NCBI GenBank assembly: GCA_051985675.1
Contig: JBPYFJ010000058.1
Coordinates: 1-64,000, forward strand
Direction of reading: 5' to 3'
DNA length: 64,000 bases
Source of the DNA: JAFAXD01 sp051985675
Lineage (GTDB): Bacteria; Pseudomonadota; Alphaproteobacteria; Rhizobiales; Xanthobacteraceae
In this document: positions 16,361-26,557 of the stretch, piece by piece
Numbering within the stretch: position 1 is the first letter of the stretch
Layout of the letters: every line of letters begins with the position of its first letter
The notes under the pieces: generated by a model
Told to the model about the DNA's origin: nothing
Databases searched by the model: none
The model's input: only the letters and a program-made list of their open reading frames with translations
Program-made: the position numbers and the translations under genes

Positions 16361-18319
16361 TCAGCGATAGTACATCCGCCGTCCCGGGATGGCGGCCGGC
16401 GGACGCGCGCCGCCAAAGAACATCTGGAAGAGACCGCCGTTGCTCCCGTAGGCCTGCGGGCCGCCGGCGACGCGCGAGCTGCGCGAACGTCCGCCACTGC
16501 TCGTGCCGCTGCTCGCGGTCGAGGTCGGCTGCTGGTCCTGCCTCGCGATCGGAACATCCTCCCGCGCCGGCGCCCGCTCGCTGCTCTTGAGCGCTGCGAT
16601 CAAGGTTGCATCGCGGCCATAGACGTCCTCGCGGAATTGCAGCTTGCCGGCATCATCGACAAACGCGGTCTGATAGGTGATGTGCACCGGAATCGGCGTC
16701 GTGAACTTGATGTCGGTTTCGGCACCGCTCGCAATCATGTGGCGGATGCGATCCTGGCTGTAGGTCTCGGTGGTTCCGAGCGAGCTCATCACCTCGGCGT
16801 ATTTCACCGGATCCTGCACGCGCTGGCAGCCATGGCTGAACGCGCGCTTGGCAAGGGCGAACAGGTTCTTATCCGGCGTGTCGTGCTGATAGACCAGGAA
16901 CTTGTTCGGGAAGTTGAACCGAATGCGGCCGAGCGCATTGCGGTCGCCGGGCGGCTGCGAGATGTGCACGCTGCCGTCGTGATTGTAGCTCACGTGCAGC
17001 CCGTAGCGCGCGAGCGCGGTCGGATCCTGATGAAGGACCGGCAGGTATTCGCCGTAGACGATCGACGGCGGCACGTTCCAGGTCGGATTGATGGTGATGA
17101 ACTTCATCGTCTCCGTCAGCATCGGCGTCGGCTTCGACGGCTTGCCGACGACGACCCGGGTCTTCCAGATCACCGCCTGGTCCTTGTAGACCTGCAGCGT
17201 GTAGTCGGGAATGTTCAACATCGAGTACGCCTTGCCGAGGTCACGGCTGAGCCAGCGCCAGCGTTCCATGTTGGCGGTGATGACGTCGATCTCGTGCGAA
17301 CGATCGCGGCGGGGACCGTTGAGTTCGTCGACCGTCGCCGTCGTGAGGTCACCGTTGCCGCGCAGTTCGTGTTCCTTCTGGAACGCCGCAACCGCCTCGG
17401 CGAGCGCGCGGTCATAAACGTCGTTGTCCTTGGCGGCGAGGCCAAGCTTCTCGCGCAGCGCAGGGACGCGCGCGTCGCGCACCTCGGACTTGCCGAGCTT
17501 GAGCACCGGGCCGCTGGGGATGCGGATCGCGCCGGCACCGTTCTTGCCGCCGCGCAACTCGGCGAGCTTCGCTTTGAGCGCCCGGTAGTGGGGGTTCGAC
17601 GGATTGAAGTCGGCAAGCGTCGCAGCGATGTCCTTGCTGTCGGAAAATTTGGCGAGAGCATCGGCTGGATCCAGGGGTTCGCCCGTGTAGGCGACTTCGT
17701 GAACGACCCGCGAAGGATTGATGCGGCCGTTTTGCGCGTGCCGCGCATAGGTCAGCAGCGTCGCCGTCATGCGAATATCCGCTTCGGCAAGCTGATCCGG
17801 GCTGGTCGCGATCTTGAAATTCGGGACCGAATACTCGGCCGGATCAAGGCCTTCGCTGTCGACGGTTCCGAGATAGGCAATGGCCGCCTTCGCGCGATCG
17901 TTGGCCACGCCCGCGGTTTCCCAGAGCGGAGCGTAGGTGCGTGCGGAATAGAACGCTTCCGCCGCGGCGCGCTCCCTTTTGCTGGCGAAGAACCGATTCG
18001 AGGCCAGCAGGTCTTTGATCTTGGCGGCGACCGGATCGGTCGGAACGACGGCGATTTCCTGCGCTTTCTGCTCGGGCGTGGCCTCGGTCGCGGCTGGTGC
18101 GGCCGGCGGCGCAACCGTCGTTGCACTCGGAGCCGGCGGGGTACGCTTTTGCACGACGTCGGCCGGGGTGAGCGGCTTAACGTCGGCGGTTTCGGGGAGC
18201 GGAATCGCTGCCGCGATGACGTCAAACGCGTCAGGGGCGGCGCGAACGGCACTTGCGGTAGAGAGAACGACGGTGAGGGCAGTGCTTATCAACAGATGGT
18301 CCAGGCGCAACTTGGCCAT
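16361..18319 (-). CDS. L,D-transpeptidase, YcbB/LdtD-like
   Basis: Periplasmic enzyme that makes 3-3 cross-links in peptidoglycan or attaches proteins to it. It is 652 residues: a signal sequence (residues 8-27), a Pro/Ala-rich linker, a scaffold domain, a peptidoglycan-binding-like segment around residues 280-330 and a YkuD catalytic domain with HDTPDKNLF and SHGCQRVQ, whose Cys (about residue 496) is the nucleophile. Size and order resemble YcbB/LdtD. The C-terminal 80 residues are Ser/Gly/Arg-rich. It has its own terminator. Confidence 0.92.
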   Translation of the reverse strand: MAKLRLDHLLISTALTVVLSTASAVRAAPDAFDVIAAAIPLPETADVKPLTPADVVQKRTPPAPSATTVAPPAAPAATEATPEQKAQEIAVVPTDPVAAKIKDLLASNRFFASKRERAAAEAFYSARTYAPLWETAGVANDRAKAAIAYLGTVDSEGLDPAEYSVPNFKIATSPDQLAEADIRMTATLLTYARHAQNGRINPSRVVHEVAYTGEPLDPADALAKFSDSKDIAATLADFNPSNPHYRALKAKLAELRGGKNGAGAIRIPSGPVLKLGKSEVRDARVPALREKLGLAAKDNDVYDRALAEAVAAFQKEHELRGNGDLTTATVDELNGPRRDRSHEIDVITANMERWRWLSRDLGKAYSMLNIPDYTLQVYKDQAVIWKTRVVVGKPSKPTPMLTETMKFITINPTWNVPPSIVYGEYLPVLHQDPTALARYGLHVSYNHDGSVHISQPPGDRNALGRIRFNFPNKFLVYQHDTPDKNLFALAKRAFSHGCQRVQDPVKYAEVMSSLGTTETYSQDRIRHMIASGAETDIKFTTPIPVHITYQTAFVDDAGKLQFREDVYGRDATLIAALKSSERAPAREDVPIARQDQQPTSTASSGTSSGGRSRSSRVAGGPQAYGSNGGLFQMFFGGARPPAAIPGRRMYYR

Positions 18320-18614
18320 GTAACATTCCCTTTCCAGGCGTGGGGGCGACGCCGCTCCATCGACATCAACGACGCGGTCGTTGGTCGCGAATGGGGTTCA
18401 GCGGTTCAAATCAGAGAGAACCGCCCCGAGTGTACCTCAACACCGGTCTCTCAACGTGTCATTGACCTCTCATTTACCTAATTTTCTATGACTGTGGCTT
18501 GCGGGACACGCTTTTGTAGTTTGTTAACGTTTTGTGCTGCGCCGGAAACCCCCCTTGCTCGCCTTGGCTTCGCCATAACTGACTGCGAAGGCCAGTGTTC
18601 CATGAGATGTCAGC

Positions 18615-20468
18615 ATGCCGACCAGCCCTTCCCTCGTTCATAGGCGCTCCGCCAGGTTCAAGCGGGTAGCACCGAGGCGACAATCAACAAGACTCGGGGT
18701 GCTGCCGGAATGGAAGCTCGACGATCTCTATCCTGGTATGGATACGCCCGAAGTGCGGCGCGATCTTGATCGGGCTGACAATTATTCGATCGCATTTGAG
18801 GACGAGTTCAAAGGCAAGCTTGCCACCATGGCGAGCGCTCCCGACGCCGGTGAGCGACTGGCCGAAGCGGTCAAGCGCTACGAGATGATCGATGATTTGA
18901 TCGGACGCCTCGTGTCCTACGCGGGCCTGATCTATGCCGGCGATACCGGCGATCCAAAACGGACCAAGTTCTTCGGCGATGTGCAGGAGCGCATTACCGC
19001 GGCGTCCTCGCACCTCCTGTTCTTCACCTTGGAGCTCAATCGCATCGACGAGGCGGCGTTGCAGTCCGCCATGCGGGAGGGGCCGCTCGCGCACTATCGG
19101 CCGTGGCTCGAAGACATTCGCCGCGAGAAGCCCTATCAGCTCGAGGATCGCGTCGAGCAGCTGTTTCACGAAAAATCGGTGACCGCCTACGGCGCCTGGA
19201 ATCGATTGTTCGACGAAACGATCTCCGGACTGCGTTTTGGCGTCGGCGGCGAGAAGCTCCCGATCGAGCAGACGCTCAATTTGTTGCAGGACTCCGACGA
19301 AGCGGTCCGCAAGCAGTCCGCGCAAGCGCTTGCCAAGACCTTCGCGGCGAACCTGCGGGTGTTCACGCTCATCACCAACACGCTCGCCAAGGATAAGGAG
19401 ATATCGGATCGCTGGCGTGGGTTTCCCGACGTTGCGTCGTCGCGCCATTTGGCCAACCGGGTCGAGCCCGAGGTCGTGGACGCGCTGGTTGCGACCGTTC
19501 GCGCCGCCTATCCCCGGCTCTCGCATCGCTATTACGCCCTCAAGGCGAAATGGTTCGACAAGCCCCGCCTGCCGCATTGGGACCGCAATGCGCCCGTCCC
19601 CAAGGTCGCGAGCCGTACCATCGCCTGGACCGAGGCGCGCGAAACAGTGCTGTCTGCTTATGGCGCATTCTCGCCGCGCATGGCATCGATTGCCGAGCGC
19701 TTCTTCAATGAGAACTGGATCGATGCACCGGTGCGCCCCGGCAAGGCGCCGGGCGCGTTTGCGCATCCGACGGTTCCCTCCGCGCACCCCTACGTGTTGC
19801 TCAACTACCAGGGCAAGCCGCGTGACGTGATGACGCTCGCCCACGAGCTTGGCCACGGCGTGCATCAAGTGCTTGCGGCACCCAACGGCCCGCTGATGGC
19901 ACCGACGCCTTTGACGCTCGCTGAGACGGCGAGCGTGTTCGGCGAAATGCTCACATTCCGGCGGCTACTCGCGATCACGACCGACAAGAAGCAACGCAAG
20001 GCGATGCTCGCCGGCAAGGTCGAGGACATGATCAACACGGTCGTGCGCCAGATCGCCTTCTACACGTTCGAGCGCATGGTCCACACCGAGCGCAAGTCCG
20101 GCGAACTGACCGCGCAGCGATTGGGCGAGATTTGGATGGAGGCCCAGAATGAGAGCCTCGGTCCGGCCATCGAGTTCAAGCCGGGCTACGAGACGTTCTG
20201 GACCTACATCGGCCACTTCGTGCATTCGCCCTTCTACGTGTACGCATACGCATTTGGTGACTGCCTGGTGAACTCGCTGTATGCGGTCTACGAGAAGAGC
20301 CACGAGGGCTTTGCCGATCGATACCTTGCGATGCTGGCAGCTGGCGGCACCAAGACTCACGCCGAGCTGTTGGCGCCGTTCGGGCTTGACGCCCGCGACC
20401 CTGCGTTCTGGCGGGGCGGCCTCTCGCTCATCGAGCGCATGATCGGAGAGCTCGAAAGTCTCGACTGA
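18615..20468 (+). CDS. pepF: M3 family oligoendopeptidase F
   Basis: Cytosolic zinc peptidase that cleaves short peptides. It is 617 residues, the usual size of PepF. The zinc site HELGHGVHQ lies near residue 410, with the third ligand Glu in LAETASVFGE about 28 residues later. The N-terminal 25 residues are basic and poorly conserved, so the true start may be a little later (the family begins around LPEWKLDDLYPG). Single-gene unit. Confidence 0.94.
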   Translation: MPTSPSLVHRRSARFKRVAPRRQSTRLGVLPEWKLDDLYPGMDTPEVRRDLDRADNYSIAFEDEFKGKLATMASAPDAGERLAEAVKRYEMIDDLIGRLVSYAGLIYAGDTGDPKRTKFFGDVQERITAASSHLLFFTLELNRIDEAALQSAMREGPLAHYRPWLEDIRREKPYQLEDRVEQLFHEKSVTAYGAWNRLFDETISGLRFGVGGEKLPIEQTLNLLQDSDEAVRKQSAQALAKTFAANLRVFTLITNTLAKDKEISDRWRGFPDVASSRHLANRVEPEVVDALVATVRAAYPRLSHRYYALKAKWFDKPRLPHWDRNAPVPKVASRTIAWTEARETVLSAYGAFSPRMASIAERFFNENWIDAPVRPGKAPGAFAHPTVPSAHPYVLLNYQGKPRDVMTLAHELGHGVHQVLAAPNGPLMAPTPLTLAETASVFGEMLTFRRLLAITTDKKQRKAMLAGKVEDMINTVVRQIAFYTFERMVHTERKSGELTAQRLGEIWMEAQNESLGPAIEFKPGYETFWTYIGHFVHSPFYVYAYAFGDCLVNSLYAVYEKSHEGFADRYLAMLAAGGTKTHAELLAPFGLDARDPAFWRGGLSLIERMIGELESLD

Positions 20469-20577
20469 CCGGCGGCGACCGCCCGAGCGTCAGCGATCAC
20501 CGCCTGCGCTCCCCTTATCGATACCCGCGTGCCGTATTAGATAACGGGCAGCTCGGGTTGCGCCTACGAGGTCCGGC

Positions 20578-21927
20578 TTGGACGACAGCGAACGAAACCG
20601 TTTCTCCGCGCGTGCGGCACGCTACGCCCGCGTCGGCACCAACGTCGGCGGGGTTGCGGCGCGGGTTGCGGCCAATCGCGTTTTCGGCCTTCGGCTCGAC
20701 CGCGCCAAGAACGCCGCCGAACTCACCGCGGCGCTCGGCGGCCTGAAAGGGCCGATCATGAAGGTCGCCCAACTGCTGGCGACGATCCCCGATGCGCTCC
20801 CGGCCGAATATGCCGTGGAGCTTGCGAAGCTCCAGAGCGAGGCGCCGCCGATGGGTTGGGCCTTCGTCAAGCGCCGCATGTCGGCGGAGCTGGGGCCGGA
20901 CTGGCAAGCACGTTTCGCGAGCTTCGAGCACAAACCGGCGGCGGCCGCCTCGCTCGGCCAGGTGCATCGCGCGCGCGCTCATGACGGATCAGATCTCGCC
21001 TGCAAGCTGCAGTATCCGGACATGAAGTCGGCGGTCGAGGCCGACCTGCGTCAGCTCGACTGGCTGTTCGCGCTGCACCGGCGCATGGACCCGGTGATCG
21101 ACACCTCCGAGATGGGCAAGGAAATCGCCGCGCGGTTGCGCGAGGAACTCGACTACGCGCGCGAAGCGCGTCATGTCGGGCTCTACCGCGCCATGCTGGC
21201 CGACGTGCCGGAGGTGCGGGTACCGCAGGTCTGGCCGGATCTTTCGACCCACCGGCTGCTCACCCTCGACTGGCTCGATGGCACCAAGCTTCTGACCCAC
21301 AAGGGCGACAGCCTCGCGGTTCGCAACCGGCTCGCAACCGCGATGTTCAAGGCATGGTGGTATCCGTTCAGCCGCCACGGTGTCATTCACGGCGATCCGC
21401 ACCTCGGCAACTACACGGCGTTTGTCGACGACGGCGAACCGGGGGGAATCAATCTCCTCGATTACGGTTGCATTCGGATTTTCCCCGCCCGGTTCGTCGG
21501 CGGCGTGGTCGATCTCTATCATGGGCTGCTCAAGAACGACGCTGCCCTGATCCTGCACGCCTACGAGACCTGGGGTTTTAGGCGTCTCAACCGCGACCTG
21601 ATCGAAACGCTCAATATCTGGGCACGGTTCATCTACGGCCCCTTGCTCGACGATCGCGCGCGCACCATCGCGGATGGGGTCAAGCCGTCGGAATATGGGC
21701 GGCGCGAAGCGTTCCGCGTGCATCAGGCGCTGCGCCAAAAGGGCCCAGTCACCGTGCCGCGCGAATTCGTGTTCATGGATCGCGCCGCGATCGGGCTCGG
21801 CGGGGTGTTCCTGCATCTCGGTGCCGAGCTCAATTTCTATCGTTTGTTCAACGCGGCAATCGAGGATTTCTCGCTCGCCCAGGTCACGCAACGTCAGGCC
21901 GAAGCGCTCGCGAAGGTCGGGCTGTAG
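20578..21927 (+). CDS. ABC1/AarF/UbiB-family atypical kinase
   Basis: A 449-residue protein kinase-like ATPase of the UbiB/ABC1 family, members of which support ubiquinone biosynthesis. Visible motifs are the KxGQ-like element as MKVAQLLAT, the Ala-rich nucleotide loop PAAAASLGQVH, the Lys in LACKLQYP, the Glu in REELDYAREA, the HGDPHLGNY catalytic loop and LLDYGC in place of DFG. The start is TTG 20578. No hydrophobic C-terminal helix of the UbiB type is obvious, so this is a soluble paralogue rather than UbiB itself. Confidence 0.88.
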   Translation: MDDSERNRFSARAARYARVGTNVGGVAARVAANRVFGLRLDRAKNAAELTAALGGLKGPIMKVAQLLATIPDALPAEYAVELAKLQSEAPPMGWAFVKRRMSAELGPDWQARFASFEHKPAAAASLGQVHRARAHDGSDLACKLQYPDMKSAVEADLRQLDWLFALHRRMDPVIDTSEMGKEIAARLREELDYAREARHVGLYRAMLADVPEVRVPQVWPDLSTHRLLTLDWLDGTKLLTHKGDSLAVRNRLATAMFKAWWYPFSRHGVIHGDPHLGNYTAFVDDGEPGGINLLDYGCIRIFPARFVGGVVDLYHGLLKNDAALILHAYETWGFRRLNRDLIETLNIWARFIYGPLLDDRARTIADGVKPSEYGRREAFRVHQALRQKGPVTVPREFVFMDRAAIGLGGVFLHLGAELNFYRLFNAAIEDFSLAQVTQRQAEALAKVGL

Positions 21928-22035
21928 CGCCATCCGGCCTGTGGCGGCATCACTTCGAATTTGGCCGCGGGTCGGCGTTGCCCTTCGGGCGCATTTGCGC
22001 TAATTCCGCGCCCGGATCACCGCTGGAGGACTTAA

Positions 22036-22335
22036 ATGGCCGATCACGGCGAGGTCGAGTACGCGACCGCAACCGGCAACGACTATGACGAGCACGAGGG
22101 CACCTACGACGGTTTCCTGTTGTTTGCCAGCATCGGCGTCGTCTGCTTGGCCAGTATCCTGGTCGCCCTCACGGTCGGCGGCGTGCTGGGCGTCTGGTGG
22201 GCGTCCGGCGTGATCATCCTGCTCGCCGTTATCACCGCGTTCTACGGTCTGGCGACCCATTCGCATGCTCCGGGCCTCGTCGTGTTCGTGTTGGCGTTGA
22301 TTGCGCTTGCGGCCTTCGGGCTGGGTCCGGCGTGA
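22036..22335 (+). CDS. aa3-type cytochrome c oxidase subunit IV-like protein
   Basis: A 99-residue protein with the DYDEHEGTYDGFL motif of bacterial aa3 oxidase subunit IV (PF07835-type), then three membrane segments where the classic subunit has one, so it is an extended version. ATG 22036 follows GGAGG. It stands 15 bp before pntAA, an arrangement common in Bradyrhizobium-type genomes. Association with the oxidase is by family; its genes are not in the window. Confidence 0.83.
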   Translation: MADHGEVEYATATGNDYDEHEGTYDGFLLFASIGVVCLASILVALTVGGVLGVWWASGVIILLAVITAFYGLATHSHAPGLVVFVLALIALAAFGLGPA

Positions 22336-22350
22336 TCGGAGACGCCCCGT

Positions 22351-23493
22351 ATGCGCATCGCCGTCGCGCGTGAAGTCGATCCTGCCGAGCCGCGGGTCGC
22401 CGCAACCCCCGATACCGTGAAGAAACTGACCGCGCTCGGCGCCGAAGTCACGGTCCAAGCCGGCGCAGGTGTCAAATCCGGAGTGCTGGATACCGATTAC
22501 ACGGCGGCGGGGGCGACCGTGTCAGCGAATGCCATCGACGGCGCAGACGTTGTGCTCAAGGTCCGGCGGCCGGGCGAGGCCGAGTTCGCCGCCTATAAGA
22601 AGGGCGCGCTGGTCATCGCCATCATGGATCCATACGGCAACGAGGCCGCGCTCGGCGCCATGGCGAAGGCGGGTGTAACGGCCTTTGCCATGGAACTGAT
22701 GCCGCGCATCACCCGCGCGCAAGCGATGGACGTCTTGTCCAGTCAGGCCAACCTCGCCGGCTATCGGGCGGTGATCGACGGCGCTGCCGACTACGGACGC
22801 GCGCTGCCGATGATGATGACCGCCGCCGGCACCGTGCCGGCGACCAAGGTATTCGTGATGGGTGCCGGCGTCGCCGGACTGCAGGCGATTGCGACCGCGC
22901 GCCGGCTCGGCGCGATCGTCACGGCGACCGACGTGCGACCAGCCGCCAAGGAGCAAGTCGAAAGCCTCGGCGCGAAGTTCATTGCGGTCGAAGACGAGGA
23001 ATTCAAGCAGGCGGAGACGGCCGCCGGCTACGCCAAGGAAATGTCGAAGGCGTACCAGGACAAGCAGGCCGCGCTCGTGGCCGAGCACATCAAAAAGCAG
23101 GACATCGTCATCACCACCGCGCTCATCCCCGGCCGGCCGGCGCCACGGCTCATCTCAGCCGCGATGGTGCAATCGATGCGGCCCGGATCGGTCATCGTCG
23201 ACCCTGCGGTCGAACGCGGCGGCAATGTCGAGGGGGTGAAGCCGGATCAGGTCACCGACGTCAACGGCGTGAAGATCGTCGGCTACCGCAACGTTCCGGG
23301 GCGGCTCGCCGCGTCCGCGTCGAGCCTCTACGCGCGCAACCTGCTCAACTTCGTCGAGCTGCTGGTCGACAAGAACACCAAGGCGCTGGTCGTGAACTGG
23401 GACGACGAGATCGTCAAAGCAACTGCGCTGACCCGCGACGGGGCCGTCATTCATCCGAACTTCCAGCCAAAACCGTCAAATCCACCGCACTAG
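22351..23493 (+). CDS. pntA: NAD(P) transhydrogenase alpha 1 subunit
   Basis: Soluble NAD(H)-binding domain I of the proton-translocating transhydrogenase, which makes NADPH from NADH using the proton gradient. It is 380 residues. The N-terminus MRIAVAREV, RITRAQAMDVLSSQANLAGY and the Rossmann glycine motif VMGAGVAGLQA are all present. As in many alphaproteobacteria, the alpha subunit is split; the membrane part follows as a separate gene. Confidence 0.95.
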   Translation: MRIAVAREVDPAEPRVAATPDTVKKLTALGAEVTVQAGAGVKSGVLDTDYTAAGATVSANAIDGADVVLKVRRPGEAEFAAYKKGALVIAIMDPYGNEAALGAMAKAGVTAFAMELMPRITRAQAMDVLSSQANLAGYRAVIDGAADYGRALPMMMTAAGTVPATKVFVMGAGVAGLQAIATARRLGAIVTATDVRPAAKEQVESLGAKFIAVEDEEFKQAETAAGYAKEMSKAYQDKQAALVAEHIKKQDIVITTALIPGRPAPRLISAAMVQSMRPGSVIVDPAVERGGNVEGVKPDQVTDVNGVKIVGYRNVPGRLAASASSLYARNLLNFVELLVDKNTKALVVNWDDEIVKATALTRDGAVIHPNFQPKPSNPPH

Positions 23494-23551
23494 GTTCCTC
23501 TCCACCGCACCGGGTTGCTCGCCCGAACCACGCCAGCAGGAAAGGCTCGTC

Positions 23552-23875
23552 ATGGACCACGTGGCATCGGTCGCAGACCCATTCGTGTTTCGTCTCTCGA
23601 TCTTCGTGTTGGCGGTGTTCGTCGGCTACTACGTGGTCTGGTCGGTGACGCCTGCGCTGCATACACCGCTGATGTCGGTCACCAATGCGATTTCCTCGGT
23701 GATCATCGTCGGCGCACTCCTGGCGGTGGGTGTTGCGCTCGTCGCCAACGATAGCGGTCCGATCTGGGCGCGTGCGCTCGGCTTCGTCGCCCTTGTGTTC
23801 GCCTCGGTCAACATCTTCGGGGGCTTCCTGGTGACCCAGCGTATGTTGTCCATGTACACGAAGAAGAAAAAGTGA
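23552..23875 (+). CDS. pntAB: NAD(P) transhydrogenase alpha 2 subunit
   Basis: Membrane part of the split alpha subunit, 107 residues with three to four helices, ending VNIFGGFLVTQRML followed by a Lys-rich tail, which is the family signature. It lies 58 bp after pntAA and 88 bp before pntB. Confidence 0.95.
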   Translation: MDHVASVADPFVFRLSIFVLAVFVGYYVVWSVTPALHTPLMSVTNAISSVIIVGALLAVGVALVANDSGPIWARALGFVALVFASVNIFGGFLVTQRMLSMYTKKKK

Positions 23876-23963
23876 ACGCTGCGCGCGCCTTTCGTTCGTT
23901 GCGCTCAGTGCGACAGCCTGACGTCGCAGCGCCTCACCGGACAACAGGGCAGGGGGCCCAAGC

Positions 23964-25361
23964 ATGAACGCCAATCTGCAAGGGCTGCTCTATCTGGTGG
24001 CCGGCGTGCTGTTCATTCTGGCGCTGCGCGGGCTCTCGAGCCCGGAGTCGAGCCGCCGCGGCAACATGTTCGGTATCGCCGGCATGGTCATCGCCGTGCT
24101 CACGACGCTGGCGTCGCATCCGCCCGCCGGTCTCGTGTCCTGGATCCTGGTCGTCGTCGGCATGGGGCTTGGCGGCGGTATCGGCTCGGTGATCGCACGA
24201 CGCGTTCCGATGACGGCGATGCCGGAGCTCGTCGCTGCGTTCCACTCCCTGGTTGGCATGGCGGCCGTGCTGGTCGCAGCCGGGGCGCTTTACGCGCCGA
24301 GCGCGTTCGGCATCGGCATCCCTGGAAATATCCACGGCTCGAGCCTGGTCGAGATGTCGCTCGGCACCGCAATCGGCGCCGTCACCTTCACCGGCTCGGT
24401 GATCGCATTTCTGAAACTCTCGGGCCGCATGAGCGGCGCGCCTATCACGCTGCCGGGGCGCCACGCCATCAACCTTGCGCTCGCAATCGGGATCATCGCC
24501 CTCATCGTCTGGTTCGCGGCCGGCGCCGCGCACCTTGCGTTCTGGCTGCTGGCGCTGGCGGCTTTTCTGTTCGGAGCCCTGATCATCATTCCGATCGGCG
24601 GCGCCGACATGCCGGTCGTGATCTCGATGCTCAACTCCTATTCGGGTTGGGCGGCTGCCGGCATCGGCTTCACGCTCGGCAACACGGCCTTGATCATCAC
24701 CGGTGCACTGGTCGGCTCGTCGGGCGCGATCCTGTCCTACATCATGTGCAAGGGCATGAATCGCTCGTTCATCTCGGTGATCCTGGGCGGGTTCGGCGGC
24801 GAAGTTGCGGGCCCGGCGCACGGCGTCGAGCAACGTCCGGTCAAGCAAGGCTCGGCCGACGATGCGGCGTTCATTCTCAAGAACGCCGGCAAGGTCATCA
24901 TCGTGCCGGGCTACGGCATGGCGGTCGCACAGGCGCAGCATGCGCTACGCGAGATGGCCGACAAGCTCAAACACGAAGGCGTCGAGGTCAAATACGCGAT
25001 CCATCCGGTGGCCGGCCGCATGCCCGGACACATGAACGTGCTGCTGGCGGAGGCCAATGTTCCCTATGACGAGGTGTTCGAACTCGAGGACATCAATTCC
25101 GAGTTCGCGCAGGCCGACGTCGCGTTCGTGATCGGGGCCAACGACGTGACCAACCCGGCCGCCAAGGAGGACCCGAAATCGCCGATCTTCGGCATGCCGG
25201 TCCTCGAAGTATGGAAGGCGGGCACCGTCATGTTCATCAAGCGCTCGCTCTCATCGGGCTATGCAGGTATCGACAACACGCTGTTCTATCGCGACAACAC
25301 CATGATGTTGTTCGGCGACGCCAAGAAAATGACCGAGGGGATCGTCAAGGCGCTCGACTGA
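23964..25361 (+). CDS. pntB: NAD(P) transhydrogenase beta subunit
   Basis: A 465-residue subunit: about nine membrane helices (dII, residues 1-270), then the NADP(H)-binding domain III. Domain III shows VIIVPGYGMAVAQAQH, the family NADP site, AIHPVAGRMPGHMNVLLAEANVPYD and GANDVTNP. It completes the pnt operon. ATG 23964 follows GGCAGGGGG. Confidence 0.96.
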   Translation: MNANLQGLLYLVAGVLFILALRGLSSPESSRRGNMFGIAGMVIAVLTTLASHPPAGLVSWILVVVGMGLGGGIGSVIARRVPMTAMPELVAAFHSLVGMAAVLVAAGALYAPSAFGIGIPGNIHGSSLVEMSLGTAIGAVTFTGSVIAFLKLSGRMSGAPITLPGRHAINLALAIGIIALIVWFAAGAAHLAFWLLALAAFLFGALIIIPIGGADMPVVISMLNSYSGWAAAGIGFTLGNTALIITGALVGSSGAILSYIMCKGMNRSFISVILGGFGGEVAGPAHGVEQRPVKQGSADDAAFILKNAGKVIIVPGYGMAVAQAQHALREMADKLKHEGVEVKYAIHPVAGRMPGHMNVLLAEANVPYDEVFELEDINSEFAQADVAFVIGANDVTNPAAKEDPKSPIFGMPVLEVWKAGTVMFIKRSLSSGYAGIDNTLFYRDNTMMLFGDAKKMTEGIVKALD

Positions 25362-25533
25362 TCGGGGCCTCGCCGTTCGCCGATTTGATGTCCAGTTTCA
25401 TTTAGCCGCAGCCTGCGAAGTGTTCCGTTGCGAGGGGTGATTTTCCGTTGCCCCCGGGATCACACGAACGTCGGAATCCGCAAGGATATTGGCAGCCGAT
25501 CATTGGCGATTTGCAGCCCGCGTTGCGCCCAGC

Positions 25534-26331
25534 ATGAAGATACTGCTCTGGCTATTGACACTGGCTGCCGGCGGCTACGGCGTGCTGGGCACCCTGATGT
25601 ATTTCGGGCAGCGCTCGCTGCTTTACTTTCCTGAAGAAGGGCACACCGAGCCGGCGGCGGCCGGCTTCGCGGCGGCGGAGGAGGTCGTGCTCGACACCAG
25701 CGACGGCGAGCAGATCATCGCCTGGCATCGACCGCCGCAGGCCGGAAAGCCGGTCATCCTCTATTTTCACGGCAACGGCGGGGCGCTGCGCATCCGGGCC
25801 GAGCGCTTGTCGGCCGTGACATCCGACGGCACTGGGCTGGTTGCCTTGAGCTACCGCGGGTTCGGCGGCTCGACCGGCCGTCCGACCGAGGATGGCCTGA
25901 TCCACGATGCAACGGCCGCCTACCGGTTCGCGACTGAGCGCTACGGTTCAGACCGCATCGTGCTGTGGGGCGAATCGCTCGGGAGCGGGGTTGCTGTGGC
26001 GATCGCAGCCGAGCACCCGGTGGCCGGCGTCATCCTGGAATCGCCTTTCACATCGACCGCGGACGTGGCGGCGGCGATCTACTGGTTCATGCCGGTGCGT
26101 CTTCTCATGAAGGATCAGTTTCATTCGGACGAACGCATCGCGCGCGTCACCGCCCCGGTGCTGATCATGCATGGTGGGCGCGATGCGACCGTGCCGATCG
26201 AATACGGCGAGCAACTCTTCGCCATGGTAGCGGCGCCCAAGCAATTCGTGCGGTTTCCCGACGGCGCCCACAACAACCTCGACGCCTTTGGGGCGCTCGA
26301 TGCGGTGCGAGCCTTCCTGCGCAAGCTGTGA
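25534..26331 (+). CDS. Membrane-anchored alpha/beta hydrolase
   Basis: A 265-residue serine hydrolase of the ABHD12/13 (bem46-like) type with an N-terminal membrane anchor (residues 2-25). The oxyanion motif YFHGNGG, the nucleophile elbow GESLGSG, the Asp in HGGRDATVP and the terminal His in GAHNNL make a complete triad. The substrate is unknown; lipid or peptide esters are possible. An ATG 15 codons upstream is in frame, but ATG 25534 gives the cleaner anchor. Confidence 0.88.
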   Translation: MKILLWLLTLAAGGYGVLGTLMYFGQRSLLYFPEEGHTEPAAAGFAAAEEVVLDTSDGEQIIAWHRPPQAGKPVILYFHGNGGALRIRAERLSAVTSDGTGLVALSYRGFGGSTGRPTEDGLIHDATAAYRFATERYGSDRIVLWGESLGSGVAVAIAAEHPVAGVILESPFTSTADVAAAIYWFMPVRLLMKDQFHSDERIARVTAPVLIMHGGRDATVPIEYGEQLFAMVAAPKQFVRFPDGAHNNLDAFGALDAVRAFLRKL

Positions 26332-26557
26332 CCTGTCGTCGCGCGGGCTCAACGTCGGCGGAGGGAATTGATTCACCACATTCCAACGGCATCCAAATGC
26401 CGCCGTTGGTCTGATCTATACTCCGTTGCGGTCGCGGGCCGGGCGCGGCGGCCGGGAACGGCCGACTTTGCGGGCATTTTCCCGGTTTGTGCCCTCAATA
26501 GGCCGTAAACGCGGGTAGGGTAATGAGCGGGGACTTGGGGAAAATCTCATCCGGATC

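Noticed and set aside
16637..18481. 614-codon plus-strand frame opposite the L,D-transpeptidase
   Set aside because: The YkuD motifs and the terminator support the minus-strand gene; this frame has the Arg/Val/Gly-rich composition of an antisense shadow.
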